This document shows, piece after piece, positions 34,247 through 44,091 of a DNA stretch of 47,893 nt; position 1 is the stretch's first letter, and every line of letters starts with the position of its first letter. A program made the translations under genes and the position numbers. The notes beneath the pieces were generated by a model, which was not told where the DNA came from, did no database searches, and saw only the letters and a list, made by a program, of their open reading frames with translations. The stretch is from Alteromonas sp. ALT199 (GTDB taxonomy: Bacteria; Pseudomonadota; Gammaproteobacteria; Enterobacterales; Alteromonadaceae), in assembly GCF_018619335.1 (NCBI RefSeq), contig NZ_JAHHDX010000150.1:1-47893 (forward strand). The letters are read 5' to 3'.

Positions 34247-36853
34247 TTATTTTTTAACAGCAGTAGCACGACGGCGAAAGCCAATCACTGCGGCTAGCAG
34301 TGCAAAAATTCCTCCCATAGCTCCGCCTGAGCTTTTGTTACCCACTTCCTCGTCAACTACGTCCGCTTGCAGATTGAATGTCGCGATGAATGGGTCATGG
34401 TCAGAGCTTCTAAAGGGACCAACGTCAGTGAATGCATAGCCTTCTTCATCTGGATAGAAACGAAGCGCTTGGTCGTATTGCAATTGGTAAGCCTCAACAG
34501 AGTTGATATTCCAATGAGAGCCATCAATAGCGTCTGCAAGCATAGCTTCACTTGCTAAAACGTGGTCTAAACTACCTACTTGTTCGGTACCGTAGAACCA
34601 ATATGAAAAGCCTTCTTCATCAAACTCTTCAGCTAAATTGTGATAGCCGAAGCTAGATTCAATTTCAACCGAAGCTCCATCGTTCATAGCTGTATTTACC
34701 GCAGTGGTAATAGTGTAGCCACGAGATTCAGGTGTATAATCGGTGAGTACTGCCACGGGATCTTCAGCACTGTACGCGTTCAAGTCGCCCAAGATTACCT
34801 TGCGTTCTGGCAGATTATCATCGCTTAAAGCATTGCCTAATGTAACTGCTGCCGATACGCGAAACGCGTTACAGCTGCCTTGAATTGTTGTGATTTCAGA
34901 CGGCTCTTCGGCAATGTCTTCAGCGCACTGCGAACCTTTAGACTTAAAGTGGTTAACTGCTACTAAGAACGACTTGCCACTTTCTGTGTGTACAAAAGAT
35001 TGAAGAAGGCTAGGGCGCATGCGTGCAAGACTATCTTCATCGATTTGTTGTACTGGCATTGCAACAATTGTAGCGTCGCCTTCTGGCGCTATTACTGAAG
35101 CCTTGTAAAGCAGGCCTACAGTGATAGCATCTGTGCCAATTTCGCTACCGTCACTTGTGGCAACAAATGTGTATTGCTCGGTTTCACCTAGTTCAGCATT
35201 AATGGCATTTACCAGTGATTGAATGGCGCTATCATCACCGAAACCATCGTTTTCGATTTCCATTAGGCCAACAACGTCAGCGTTAAGGTTAACAATAGCT
35301 TCAACGATACGACCTTGTTGCAATTCAAACGCTACTGCGTCATCTGCACCGCGGTTTTGGTCATAATCAAACGTTACATCGCCGTTTTCGTTTACTTCGC
35401 CATTAAAGTAATTAAGCACGTTAAAGGTGGCAATTGATAGGTTGCCTTCTGTAACCACTGGGTTTGCTTCACGGGTCGATGTTACTTCAATAATGTCGCT
35501 AGGGTTAATTCTGTAAGTACCAAAGCTATAGTTTAGTGGGCCAGCAGCAGAAACCGAATCACCAATGCGAATAGCATTAGCGTAGCTGAAAGTAGGGAAG
35601 AAACTCAGTGCATCTGGGTACTGAGAACTGCTGTTATCTTCGATAGTAAGCAGGCTTGTCTCGCTTGCTTCTATAGCGGCTGTGTAAGCATCTGACAACG
35701 GCGCTGCCACATCGCTTGGCTGACGCTTAATCTTGTCGCTGAATACGATTTCGCCGAAGCGCCAAAGGTTGTTTGTACTTGTTACTGTTGCGTTAGTCAC
35801 GCTAACAACCATACCTTCAACGGTTTCAAGGTCAAGCTCGTACGGCATAGCAATCTCTACCACCGCAACAGCATCTGCGGTGCCGCAATCAAGTGCAGCA
35901 ACATCGCTATCCATGGCAAGGGTCGTCATGCCATAGTTTTCTTTTACTTCACCATAAAGGCGAATGATGTTACCGGTGGCAACATCAACACTGCCGTCTA
36001 CGAACAAACCTTCAGAGGTTTCATCGTCAGCGTCGTAATCAGATTCCTCTTCTTGAACAAAGAAACCGTCAGTGCGAGTGCCTGTTACAATAGCTTCGAT
36101 AATAACGCTATTGCCTACTTCAGCAGAACTGCTTTCACTACCTTGAATAGCACTAATAAGTGTTGCATCTGTGCCACAAATACCAAGCTCAACAGCAGGC
36201 TCTTCTGGTACGTCAACAACGTCGTCACCGCCACCTTCGGTGGTAAATGTACCGGCAGGGAAGGGAGTCTCTGCATCTGTGTTTGTAGTTGAACCGTCAA
36301 GCGCGTCAACGCCACTGTAAGTCCAGTTAGATACTTCAAAACTGCCGCCATTAGCCGATTGACCAGACGTGCGGTATGCCCAACCATCTAAATATTCCCA
36401 TGCGGTGCCGCTGCCGTCGGTGTTAATATCACCAAACGTATCGATAACGCTACCATCTTTGAAAAGCTCAATAGCATCGTCACCATTAATTCCTAACTCA
36501 GATGTATCGTAGTCTGGTGCAGAACCGAAAAACGCGGTAAACCCATCAATTTCTGATGCTACGTAGATATAAGAGCCAGCGCTTGCAGACGTGCCAGCTG
36601 GGAAGGTGAATTCCTCTCCATCTGTTCCACCACCGTTGTTCGCTGCACCAATGCCGTATGCAGATAAATCTGCAATGTCGTTGACCACAAAAATTTCTAC
36701 AGCTTTTGGAACACCGCCGCTCAAAGGCCCATCGATGACACCACTAATAACTAAATCGTTGGCATGAATGGCGGTAGATGAAAGTGCAGATATGATCCCT
36801 GCAGATAGTAATGTTAATGATGTTCTCACGTCATTTCCCTTTGTAGTATTCAT
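34247..36853 (-). CDS. exeM: ExeM/NucH family extracellular endonuclease with GlyGly-CTERM anchor
   Basis: An 868-aa secreted DNase. A signal peptide (cleavage about residue 32, IHA-N) is followed by a lamin-tail-like domain (about 33-165: VISGVIDGPL, PKAVEIFV, DLSAYGIG). An OB-like middle region (about 220-450) comes next. The endonuclease/exonuclease/phosphatase domain (about 465-835) has LSIATFNVLNYF, GLMEIENDGFGD, NHFKSKGSQC, ILGDLNAYSAEDP and SSDHDPFIATF. The end is a GlyGly-CTERM sorting signal: KSSGGAMGG, a hydrophobic stretch and FRRR, cut by rhombosortase and exported by type II secretion. ExeM of Shewanella (about 870 aa) degrades extracellular DNA for nutrients and biofilm turnover. 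Monocistronic, with a strong terminator. Confidence 0.92.
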   Translation of the reverse strand: MNTTKGNDVRTSLTLLSAGIISALSSTAIHANDLVISGVIDGPLSGGVPKAVEIFVVNDIADLSAYGIGAANNGGGTDGEEFTFPAGTSASAGSYIYVASEIDGFTAFFGSAPDYDTSELGINGDDAIELFKDGSVIDTFGDINTDGSGTAWEYLDGWAYRTSGQSANGGSFEVSNWTYSGVDALDGSTTNTDAETPFPAGTFTTEGGGDDVVDVPEEPAVELGICGTDATLISAIQGSESSSAEVGNSVIIEAIVTGTRTDGFFVQEEESDYDADDETSEGLFVDGSVDVATGNIIRLYGEVKENYGMTTLAMDSDVAALDCGTADAVAVVEIAMPYELDLETVEGMVVSVTNATVTSTNNLWRFGEIVFSDKIKRQPSDVAAPLSDAYTAAIEASETSLLTIEDNSSSQYPDALSFFPTFSYANAIRIGDSVSAAGPLNYSFGTYRINPSDIIEVTSTREANPVVTEGNLSIATFNVLNYFNGEVNENGDVTFDYDQNRGADDAVAFELQQGRIVEAIVNLNADVVGLMEIENDGFGDDSAIQSLVNAINAELGETEQYTFVATSDGSEIGTDAITVGLLYKASVIAPEGDATIVAMPVQQIDEDSLARMRPSLLQSFVHTESGKSFLVAVNHFKSKGSQCAEDIAEEPSEITTIQGSCNAFRVSAAVTLGNALSDDNLPERKVILGDLNAYSAEDPVAVLTDYTPESRGYTITTAVNTAMNDGASVEIESSFGYHNLAEEFDEEGFSYWFYGTEQVGSLDHVLASEAMLADAIDGSHWNINSVEAYQLQYDQALRFYPDEEGYAFTDVGPFRSSDHDPFIATFNLQADVVDEEVGNKSSGGAMGGIFALLAAVIGFRRRATAVKK

Positions 36854-37110
36854 TATTTTTAAATCACAGACTCTAATATTTTTGTTTTACAGATCTGCCA
36901 GAGCAGAGCACGCTGTGACGCGCAATTTTAATATTGCTTGTTCTACCGTAGGGAAATTTTTGAATAGTAGAAATGACTTAATATTATTCAAGCTGTTTTT
37001 AAAATAAATCAATAAAAACAAACCCATAATAGGATTAAGTAAACTTACTCATACCTTTAACTTCTAATTAAATATGAATGTAACCATCAAATAATACTAC
37101 TTCTTTTTTA

Positions 37111-38478
37111 TTAGGATGCTTCGCTTTTTGCTATGCGATTGCCGCCAAGTTTTTTCAGTTGGATATGCTCAGAAAATAAAGCGTGATCTTCAACTACTTG
37201 TTCCGCATAGAGATTTGCTATCTTTATAAGCAAGCACTTTATCTGGGATAAGTTATGAGATGCTGAATAAGCATATCGTGTACTTCTTCTGTCTCCGCGA
37301 CAGTGAGCTAGAGCAAGACTATATCCGCACAGTTTCGCAAAGTATTCAAAGCCGCCATTTACAGCTTTAGTACCCATAGCAATATCTTGAGGGTCGATAC
37401 CCACTTTCGCGTGGTGCCTAGAACGGATTAAGTAATGTGCATTTTCAAACTTTACCTCATCGAGAACAAGATCAGGTTTTCTTTGCATTCTTCGTTGGCA
37501 GCGAGCGGTAAGGTGGGCTGCATTCAACCGGTTAACCGGATTGATACTAGGGAAGTAGTGTATGGGAGCCGCCACACGCTGCTGCTTAACTTCTACAATA
37601 TGACAATGTGCAAAGCTCGTTTCATTATGTGGTTTAGATGGTCCGACTAAAAAGTAATAGCGCGCCATATTTACTGACCCGGTTCCAGCGTTTAGGCGTT
37701 TAACGATATCGACCACTGTATCGTCCATGTAAGGGGCAAACGCTTCATGTAGCGTTTTGTATTCTTTTTTGCTTAACGTTGCAAACTTCTCATTGTCGGG
37801 TTTAAAGCCGAGTGTTTTGTTATTAAAAAACACCGCTTTAGCCAGTGCGCTTTTAGATGCGAAGTCTTCTCCGCCGGCGCTGCGAGCGCGCGCTTTTTTA
37901 TAAAGTTTAATTAACTTACTTGGTATGGCATCTGGGCAATAATCAATTGCTTCGTTAAGCACTTTGCCATTTTCTACTACTCGGTTACAAGTTTCTACAT
38001 ATTGCTCAATAAAGGCGTATTGCGCATTTATAACTTGCTGATGGCTGACAACTGGTTTTGAAATGTCAACGTCATCACTTATATAGTTTCCTTTAACCAC
38101 ACCATGGCAGTGTCGTTGAGCGAGGTGTAATGAAGTGAGGAAGCGAATTATGTCCCACTGCGCTTTGCCAACGCACGCATCGTCAAAGTCATTAGGTGAG
38201 AATACAACCGTATCGCCATGAGACCCTTCTTCGGTAAGAAAACCAAAATTAGAAGTGTGGCAATCACCCATAATACTCGTAAGAGGAATATGTGCGCACG
38301 CTGCTGGAAATTCTATAACGCCACTTTCAATATCGGCATAAAATAATTGGGCGCTACCTCGGAAAAATACAAAAGGGCTAGCAGTCATTTTTAAATGTTT
38401 AGGTAATTTCACAGTCGGTGATTGCCCGTCAACCCGGTTTATTTCTTCGATAATGTATTGAAGTCGATTTTGTTGCAT
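37111..38478 (-). CDS. DUF2252 family protein
   Basis: A 455-aa uncharacterised cytosolic protein of the DUF2252 family. Recognisable motifs are FFRGSAQLFYAD (near 33-44), GDCHTSNFGF (about 70), SPNDFDDACVGKAQWDIIRF (about 92), RYYFLVGPS and a late GYSLALAHCRGD. The GDxHxxNFG and DFDD patterns recall the catalytic loop and metal Asp of aminoglycoside phosphotransferase-like kinases, so a small-molecule kinase fold is plausible but unproven. It is alone on its strand, divergent from ahpC across 303 bp. Confidence 0.8.
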   Translation of the reverse strand: MQQNRLQYIIEEINRVDGQSPTVKLPKHLKMTASPFVFFRGSAQLFYADIESGVIEFPAACAHIPLTSIMGDCHTSNFGFLTEEGSHGDTVVFSPNDFDDACVGKAQWDIIRFLTSLHLAQRHCHGVVKGNYISDDVDISKPVVSHQQVINAQYAFIEQYVETCNRVVENGKVLNEAIDYCPDAIPSKLIKLYKKARARSAGGEDFASKSALAKAVFFNNKTLGFKPDNEKFATLSKKEYKTLHEAFAPYMDDTVVDIVKRLNAGTGSVNMARYYFLVGPSKPHNETSFAHCHIVEVKQQRVAAPIHYFPSINPVNRLNAAHLTARCQRRMQRKPDLVLDEVKFENAHYLIRSRHHAKVGIDPQDIAMGTKAVNGGFEYFAKLCGYSLALAHCRGDRRSTRYAYSASHNLSQIKCLLIKIANLYAEQVVEDHALFSEHIQLKKLGGNRIAKSEAS

Positions 38479-38781
38479 AGCGTTAACTACCTATTCGTTG
38501 CGCTTATTAAACCTTATAAAGCTCGTATTCAGCGCTTTAATTTTTCAATTTGTCGCTATTTTCATCGTTCAATTCAATAACCTGATTAAGCGATTCATTT
38601 TTACCAATTAGTTTTTTTTTACAATGCGCGCTATCCTTATCACCAGTTTCAAGAGACATAAATTTTCGCACTGCGTGACTATCTTCACAAAAGCGTAAAA
38701 CCATGTCGACACAATAAACGTAAAGTTTGTATCCGTATGTATTTAGCGTGCGGAAAATTTAAACCAAATGGAGAATAAAAC
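38479..38781. other. 303-bp intergenic region upstream of ahpC
   Basis: AT-rich divergent region between the DUF2252 gene and ahpC. It contains a run of eight T residues near 38613-38620. I searched for the four-part OxyR pattern (ATAG/CTAT elements at 10-bp steps) and found no convincing site. No small gene is seen. Confidence 0.4.
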
Positions 38782-39345
38782 ATGGCATTGATCAATACTG
38801 CTATCAAACCTTTTAAAGCGACTGCATTTAAAGACGGCGAGTTCGTAGACGTAAGCAGCGAAGACATCAAAGGTAAATGGGCAGTTTTCGTATTTTACCC
38901 AGCTGACTTCACATTTGTTTGCCCAACTGAGCTTGGCGACATCGCTGATAAGTACGAAGAGCTTCAGTCTCGTGGCGTAGAAGTATTCTCAGTATCTACT
39001 GACACACACTTCACCCACAAAGCATGGCACGATTCTTCAGACACGATCAACAAGATCAAGTTTGCAATGATTGGCGACCCAACTGGTGAAATCACGCGTA
39101 ACTTCGATTGTATGCGTGAAACTATGGGTCTTGCCGACCGTGCAACTTTCGTAGTTGACCCAGAAGGTATCATCCAAGCGATGGAAATCACTTCTGAAGG
39201 TATCGGCCGTGATGCAGACGACCTAGTACGTAAAGTTAAAGCTGCTCAGTACGTGGCAAACAACCCAGGTGAAGTTTGCCCTGCTAAATGGAAAGAAGGC
39301 GAAGCAACACTAGCACCTTCACTTGACCTAGTAGGCAAAATCTAA
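38782..39345 (+). CDS. ahpC: Alkyl hydroperoxide reductase subunit C (typical 2-Cys peroxiredoxin)
   Basis: A 187-aa thiol peroxidase that reduces H2O2, organic peroxides and peroxynitrite, recycled by AhpF. Peroxidatic Cys47 lies in [11 protein letters not shown] and resolving Cys166 in GEVCPAKW, at the E. coli spacing. AATGGAGA precedes the ATG. The codons look strongly biased to frequent ones, fitting high expression. ahpF follows 175 bp downstream past a stem-loop that probably reduces read-through. OxyR control would be expected, but no operator was identified. Confidence 0.97.
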   Translation: MALINTAIKPFKATAFKDGEFVDVSSEDIKGKWAVFVFYPADFTFVCPTELGDIADKYEELQSRGVEVFSVSTDTHFTHKAWHDSSDTINKIKFAMIGDPTGEITRNFDCMRETMGLADRATFVVDPEGIIQAMEITSEGIGRDADDLVRKVKAAQYVANNPGEVCPAKWKEGEATLAPSLDLVGKI

Positions 39346-39412
39346 GCAGCACCGCTTAGTGCCTAATTCAGCAGGATAAGCTGTAAGTAAAAGAGTTAGG
39401 CAGACAGTTTGT

Positions 39413-39434
39413 AGGGAGTGGGTCTCCACTCCCT
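39413..39434 (+). terminator. Intercistronic hairpin between ahpC and ahpF
   Basis: AGGGAGTGG/CCACTCCCT, perfect 9-bp stem with a GTCT loop followed by GATTTTAATTT. It lies 67 bp after ahpC and 86 bp before ahpF, and the imperfect T run suggests partial termination or mRNA 3'-end protection. Confidence 0.65.
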
Positions 39435-39520
39435 GATTTTAATTTCCAGTTTCCGCTTATGTTGTTAACCTCTCAAAAGGTTGGCGGGGATCGGCGTGTC
39501 GAAAATAAGGCAGAATAACC

Positions 39521-41110
39521 GTGTTAACTAAAGAAATTTTACAAGCATTGAAATCATATGCTGAGTCAATGCAGAAAAACGTAACCTTTGTCGTACAGAC
39601 CGGTGAACATAGCAAGCGCGAAGAGCTTGTGAAGTTTCTGTCCGACATTGCTTCAGTAAGCGAAAAACTTAATGTTGAAGAGCGTGAAACGAATGGCGAA
39701 TTACGCAGCTCTATTAGTTTCCTAGTAGAAGCTGACGGAGAAGATACGGGAATACGTTTCTCTGGCATCCCAGGCGGTCATGAGTTTAACTCACTTGTTC
39801 TTGCCATGCTGCATGCATCAGGCACTGAACTTAAGCTAGATGATAGCGTTCAAACATTGGTTAAAGCCGTTAAAGAACCACTTAACTTTGAAGTGTTTAT
39901 CAGCTTAAGCTGTCACAACTGCCCGGAAGTCGTTCAGGCACTTAATCAATTCGCGTTGATTAACCCTAACATCAAGACCGAAATGATCGACGGTGGGCTA
40001 TATCAAAACCTAATTCAAGAGCGCGACATTCAAGGTGTACCAAGTGTGTATCTTAATGGCGAGCTATTCGCGAACGGTAAAGTTGATGGTTCAGTACTTA
40101 TCAATAAACTTATCGAGCGCGACCCTAGCCTCAAAGAGGCAAATAAGGGCGACGCATTACCGCTTCAAGACGTTACTGTTATTGGCGGCGGCCCTGCAGG
40201 TGTTGCGTCAGCAATTTACTGTGCTCGTAAAGGCCTTAAAGTAGCCATCGTTGCTGAAACTTTCGGTGGTCAGGTTAAAGATACTATGGGGATTGAGAAC
40301 CTTATCTCTGTGCCTAAAACGACAGGGCCTGAGCTTGTAGGTAACCTAATGGAGCATGTTCGCGATTACGACATCACGCTGAAAGAGCACGTACGCGTAG
40401 ATAGTATCGAGAAAGGTAATATCAAAACTATTACGCTTTCTTCGGGCGAGCAAATTCGCACCCGCACGGTTATCGTTGCAACCGGTGCACGCTGGAGAGA
40501 ACTAGGTGTTCCAGGCGAAAGAGAGAACGTAGGTAACGGCGTAGCATATTGCCCGCACTGCGATGGTCCTTTTTTCAAAGGAAAAGACGTTGCGGTAATC
40601 GGTGGTGGCAACTCGGGTATTGAAGCTGCGTTAGATTTAGCTGGTATCGTGAAATCAGTAACGGTATTTGAGTTTATGCCAGAGCTTAAGGCGGACCAAG
40701 TACTTATCAATCAGGCTGAAAAGCGCGATAACATCACCATTATTAAAAATGCGGCAACGCGTCAAATTACGGCCGAAAATGGCAAAGTGAACGCGATTGA
40801 ATATCAAGACCGTTCAACCAATGAAGTTCACACTCGCGAACTTGCTGGTGTATTCGTTCAAATTGGTCTAGTGCCTAACAGCCAGTTCATGAAAGACACG
40901 GTAGAGATGACGCAGTATGGTGAAATCATCGTTGATGCTAAGTGTCACACTTCTGAGCAGGGTATCTTCGCCGCCGGTGATGTAACGACTGTGCCCTATA
41001 AGCAAATCGTTATTTCGATGGGCGAGGGAGCTAAAGCGTCACTAGCCGCCTTTGAATATTTGCTTAGCCATGAAGTAGTTGAGACTGAAGACGAGAGCGA
41101 AGCTGCATAG
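39521..41110 (+). CDS. ahpF: Alkyl hydroperoxide reductase subunit F (NAD(P)H:AhpC disulfide reductase)
   Basis: A 529-aa flavoprotein that passes electrons from NADH to AhpC (E. coli 521 aa). The N-terminal tandem thioredoxin-fold domain (1-200) has CHNC (C131/C134). The thioredoxin-reductase-like part has FAD-binding [19 protein letters not shown] (about 220), redox CPHC (C344/C347), NAD-binding [17 protein letters not shown] (about 359) and the second FAD motif [16 protein letters not shown]. The start is GTG with AATAAGG upstream. A 12-bp terminator follows. Confidence 0.97.
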   Translation: MLTKEILQALKSYAESMQKNVTFVVQTGEHSKREELVKFLSDIASVSEKLNVEERETNGELRSSISFLVEADGEDTGIRFSGIPGGHEFNSLVLAMLHASGTELKLDDSVQTLVKAVKEPLNFEVFISLSCHNCPEVVQALNQFALINPNIKTEMIDGGLYQNLIQERDIQGVPSVYLNGELFANGKVDGSVLINKLIERDPSLKEANKGDALPLQDVTVIGGGPAGVASAIYCARKGLKVAIVAETFGGQVKDTMGIENLISVPKTTGPELVGNLMEHVRDYDITLKEHVRVDSIEKGNIKTITLSSGEQIRTRTVIVATGARWRELGVPGERENVGNGVAYCPHCDGPFFKGKDVAVIGGGNSGIEAALDLAGIVKSVTVFEFMPELKADQVLINQAEKRDNITIIKNAATRQITAENGKVNAIEYQDRSTNEVHTRELAGVFVQIGLVPNSQFMKDTVEMTQYGEIIVDAKCHTSEQGIFAAGDVTTVPYKQIVISMGEGAKASLAAFEYLLSHEVVETEDESEAA

Positions 41111-41139
41111 TAAGCAGTTGGTAAATTAAAAGTATGAAT

Positions 41140-41172
41140 AAGCCGAACTAACCCTGTTAGTTCGGCTTTTTT
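41140..41172 (+). terminator. Terminator after ahpF
   Basis: AAGCCGAACTAA/TTAGTTCGGCTT, 12-bp perfect stem with a 5-nt loop, continued by four T residues. Confidence 0.92.
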
Positions 41173-41238
41173 ATAGATTGTTTTCTGTCAGGGATGCTTT
41201 GTTATTTTTATGTCTGAGAACTTGTATTCAATAATGGT

Positions 41239-41258
41239 AATGAAAGTGGTTATCATTT
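41239..41258. promoter_or_regulatory. Fur box upstream of the siderophore receptor operon
   Basis: AATGAAAGTGGTTATCATTT, whose reverse complement AAATGATAACCACTTTCATT fits the Fur consensus AATGATAATNATTATCATT with four or five mismatches. ATAATGG just upstream extends the hexamer series. It is 115 bp before the receptor ATG, as expected for iron repression. Confidence 0.7.
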
Positions 41259-41372
41259 GCATGATATTTTGTTAAATTAAACCAAAGTATTGGTTAGTCA
41301 CTCAGCATTCGTTATTTTCAGAGTGGGTGAGCGGACAAAACACAACAAAATATTCAGAAGACAACACTCGAC

Positions 41373-43535
41373 ATGAACAAAAAATTACTTAGTTTAGCGG
41401 TAACGGCTGTATTGGTGTCTTATGCCAATGCTCAGGAAAGTGACACTAACGCTGCACAGGCTTTGCAAGGTAGCGGTAGCGAGGTAACACCGACAGAGCA
41501 AACAGCAGTTGAAAAGATAGAGGTACTCGGCACGCGTTCCCCCTTCGGTGCAACTAAATCTAATACGCCAATCGTTGAACTTGCACGTACCATATCAATT
41601 GAAACGGCATTAGATTTAAAGCAAAAGGGTGTGTTGAATCTTTCTCAGTCTGCTACTTACATGGCGGGTGTGACGGGAGAGTCTTTCGGATACGCTACCC
41701 GAGTCGATTCAATATCTTCAAGAGGACTAAGTATTCCTCGCTATCGCGACTCTATTCAAGAGTTGTTTGGCAGCTACAATTCGACGCGCGCTGAAATTTA
41801 CACAATGGAACAGGTTGAGCTGCTCAAAGGGCCAGCCTCTGTGCTTTACGGGCAAGGCTCACCAGGCGGCATCATGAACTATGTTTCAAAGACGCCCACT
41901 CTAGGTAAAGGAAGTGAAGTCGTATTGTCTTACGGAAGTTTTGACCGGGCACAGGTTGGGTTGGATGTGAACGGTAGCCTATCTGAGGATAATAAATGGG
42001 TAGGACGCTTTGTGGGTATTTATAGAAATGCTGACTCTCAGGTGGATTATGTGAGTGATGACACGCAAGTACTCATGCCTTCACTTTCTTTTATGCCTTC
42101 AGATGATACAACGTTAACGCTTATTGGATTATTTCAAGATACAGATAGCGATACGGCGGCACAGTTTACTCCAGTCGAAGGTACGCTGCTGCCTTTAGCC
42201 GATGGTACATTTTTGCCAGATCAAGATGTTTATGCAGGCGAGCCGGGTTTCAATAAATTTGACACTAAGTCCAATCAAGTTACTTTACTTGGTGAGCATT
42301 TGATTAACGATACCACGTCAGTTTCATTTACCGCCTTATGGAGAGATGGCGAAGCAGACTACCATCAAGCTTGGCCAACCTTTACAGGTGGAACCCGCTA
42401 TCTAAACGCTTTTGTTGGAGCGCCGGTAGCGCCTACCGATACCTTTGTGCCGAGAACGTTTTATCAGGCAGACAATACGTTTAATCAACACGCTATTGAT
42501 ATTCGAGTAAACAAGCGCTTTGCAACAGGTTCTTTCGAACACGAGTTGCTGGCAGGTGTTCAATACCAAGATGTTAAAACTGACGCCAACTCTGCTTACT
42601 ATGCAGGTGGCGGGGTTTTACAAGGTGACTTTAGATACATTTTAGATTTGGCTAATCCTGTGTATACGGGCGCGCCAGATCAAGCTATTTTCGACGCTAT
42701 TTATAATGATGCGCCAGAGCAAACTGTAACAGATACAGGGTTGTATTTATCAGACCAGATTGCTTATAAAAACTGGCGAATGACATTGGGTTTACGTCAC
42801 GATAGAGTAGACAACGATACTGGCGTGACAGATCAAGATGATACGCAGACCTCTTACTCCGCTGGCGTGTTATACCGCTTCGATAACGGCATCTCCCCCT
42901 ACCTTAGCTATGCGGAGTCATTCGAAACTGTGGTGGGATTAGATAACGACAATAATCAGCTTAAGCCCGAAGAAGGCCGCCAATACGAGGCCGGGGTTAA
43001 GTATGAACTGTCGGCAGTGCCAGGTTTTATAACGCTAGCCTATTACGATATTGAAGTGTCTAACCTTCCTAATCCAAATGGTTTGCCAGATGAAGCCGCA
43101 CAGCAGCAGGGCGTTACGTCCATCGAAGGTGTAGAGCTGGAAGGGCGCTTGAACCTTGGCGAGATAACTGCACAGTTTGCGGCGTCTGTCATGGATGCAG
43201 AGGATCCAAACGGTTTGTCGTTGTCGGCTCAGCCAGATAGCAATGCGTCGCTTTGGGTAAATTACTCTCCACTTGAGCTTGAAGCGCTAACCATAGGTGC
43301 AGGTGTTCGCTATGTTGGCGAAACGGTCTCCGAAAATGGCGCGATTCGCTATGTAACACCTAGCTATACGTTGGGTGATTTAATGGTGGCGTACGAGCTA
43401 TCGAATAATGTGAACTTGCAGCTGAATGTACGAAACGTAACTGATAAAAAATATCTTACCTCTTGCTTGTTTAGAGGAGACTGTTTCCCTGGTGTTCGTA
43501 GAACAGTGAACGCATCGCTTACCTACTCGTTTTAA
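41373..43535 (+). CDS. TonB-dependent siderophore receptor
   Basis: A 720-aa outer-membrane transporter for a ferric siderophore. It has a signal peptide (cleavage near ANA-Q, residue 20), a TonB-box-like EKIEVLGT (about 47-54), a plug (about 65-185) with SSRGLS, MEQVELLKGPASVLYGQGSPGGIMNYVSK, and a barrel ending in Phe (NASLTYSF). The late CLFRGDCFPGVRR segment with its Cys pair is typical of the TIGR01783 siderophore group (FhuA, FoxA, FhuE and FpvA types). A Fur box lies upstream, and a membrane protein gene plus a PepSY-TM gene follow within a few bases. The siderophore is unknown; a hydroxamate is a guess from the family. Confidence 0.93.
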   Translation: MNKKLLSLAVTAVLVSYANAQESDTNAAQALQGSGSEVTPTEQTAVEKIEVLGTRSPFGATKSNTPIVELARTISIETALDLKQKGVLNLSQSATYMAGVTGESFGYATRVDSISSRGLSIPRYRDSIQELFGSYNSTRAEIYTMEQVELLKGPASVLYGQGSPGGIMNYVSKTPTLGKGSEVVLSYGSFDRAQVGLDVNGSLSEDNKWVGRFVGIYRNADSQVDYVSDDTQVLMPSLSFMPSDDTTLTLIGLFQDTDSDTAAQFTPVEGTLLPLADGTFLPDQDVYAGEPGFNKFDTKSNQVTLLGEHLINDTTSVSFTALWRDGEADYHQAWPTFTGGTRYLNAFVGAPVAPTDTFVPRTFYQADNTFNQHAIDIRVNKRFATGSFEHELLAGVQYQDVKTDANSAYYAGGGVLQGDFRYILDLANPVYTGAPDQAIFDAIYNDAPEQTVTDTGLYLSDQIAYKNWRMTLGLRHDRVDNDTGVTDQDDTQTSYSAGVLYRFDNGISPYLSYAESFETVVGLDNDNNQLKPEEGRQYEAGVKYELSAVPGFITLAYYDIEVSNLPNPNGLPDEAAQQQGVTSIEGVELEGRLNLGEITAQFAASVMDAEDPNGLSLSAQPDSNASLWVNYSPLELEALTIGAGVRYVGETVSENGAIRYVTPSYTLGDLMVAYELSNNVNLQLNVRNVTDKKYLTSCLFRGDCFPGVRRTVNASLTYSF

Positions 43536-43544
43536 GGAATGATC

Positions 43545-44081
43545 ATGCTTTCAGTTGCAGCAGGTGGTTTAACACTCGCGGCCTTAGGGGTTGTTTATAA
43601 AAGTTGGCGTGACCAAGCGTCAACTTATCTTTATTTAGGATTAGCCGTATGGCTGGTTTCAGCTGTGTGCTGGTCTAGTGCGCAGGGTTGGGAGTTTGGC
43701 GTGTTATATGCTTTGTGTATTCCTGCAATTCTAGTCTGGCCATTCATTGCATTAAATCAAACGTTTTTGCCACAGCCTAAAAACGTACCTCAGCCCAGGG
43801 GCTTTGACTTTGCACGAGGCACAGTATTGGCAAATGTAGCAAACTATTTCGTTGTACTGGTTGTTCTATTGGTTGTCAGTGTTCTAATAACGCTATGCGT
43901 ATGCGCGCTGCTTCCATTTTCAATCGCAGGCCAGTTAGCTACTGGTACTGTTCTACTGCCAATTTTGTGGGGGCTTATCGTTTATCACTATCTTGCCACC
44001 GCCCACAAATTGAAAGTAATTGGTACTTACGCGGTGTTGTCGGCGGCTTGCGTACCAATACTTGTTTTCTTACCCATGTAG
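43545..44081 (+). CDS. Small multi-pass membrane protein of the iron-uptake operon
   Basis: I do not recognise a named family. The 178 residues are almost wholly hydrophobic, with about five or six predicted helices. A loop with PQPKNVPQPRGFDF lies near residue 80. I place the start at ATG 43545, since AAGGA (43534-43538), overlapping the receptor stop, is 6 nt upstream; the ATG at 43539 is too close. It lies between a siderophore receptor and a PepSY-TM gene, so it probably assists inner-membrane handling of iron or of the reductase. That is inferred from context only. Confidence 0.75.
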   Translation: MLSVAAGGLTLAALGVVYKSWRDQASTYLYLGLAVWLVSAVCWSSAQGWEFGVLYALCIPAILVWPFIALNQTFLPQPKNVPQPRGFDFARGTVLANVANYFVVLVVLLVVSVLITLCVCALLPFSIAGQLATGTVLLPILWGLIVYHYLATAHKLKVIGTYAVLSAACVPILVFLPM

Positions 44082-44091
44082 GTGAATATCA

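Noticed and set aside
38479..38781. OxyR operator before ahpC
   Set aside because: AT-rich partial matches only; the four ATAG/CTAT elements at 10-bp spacing could not be found.
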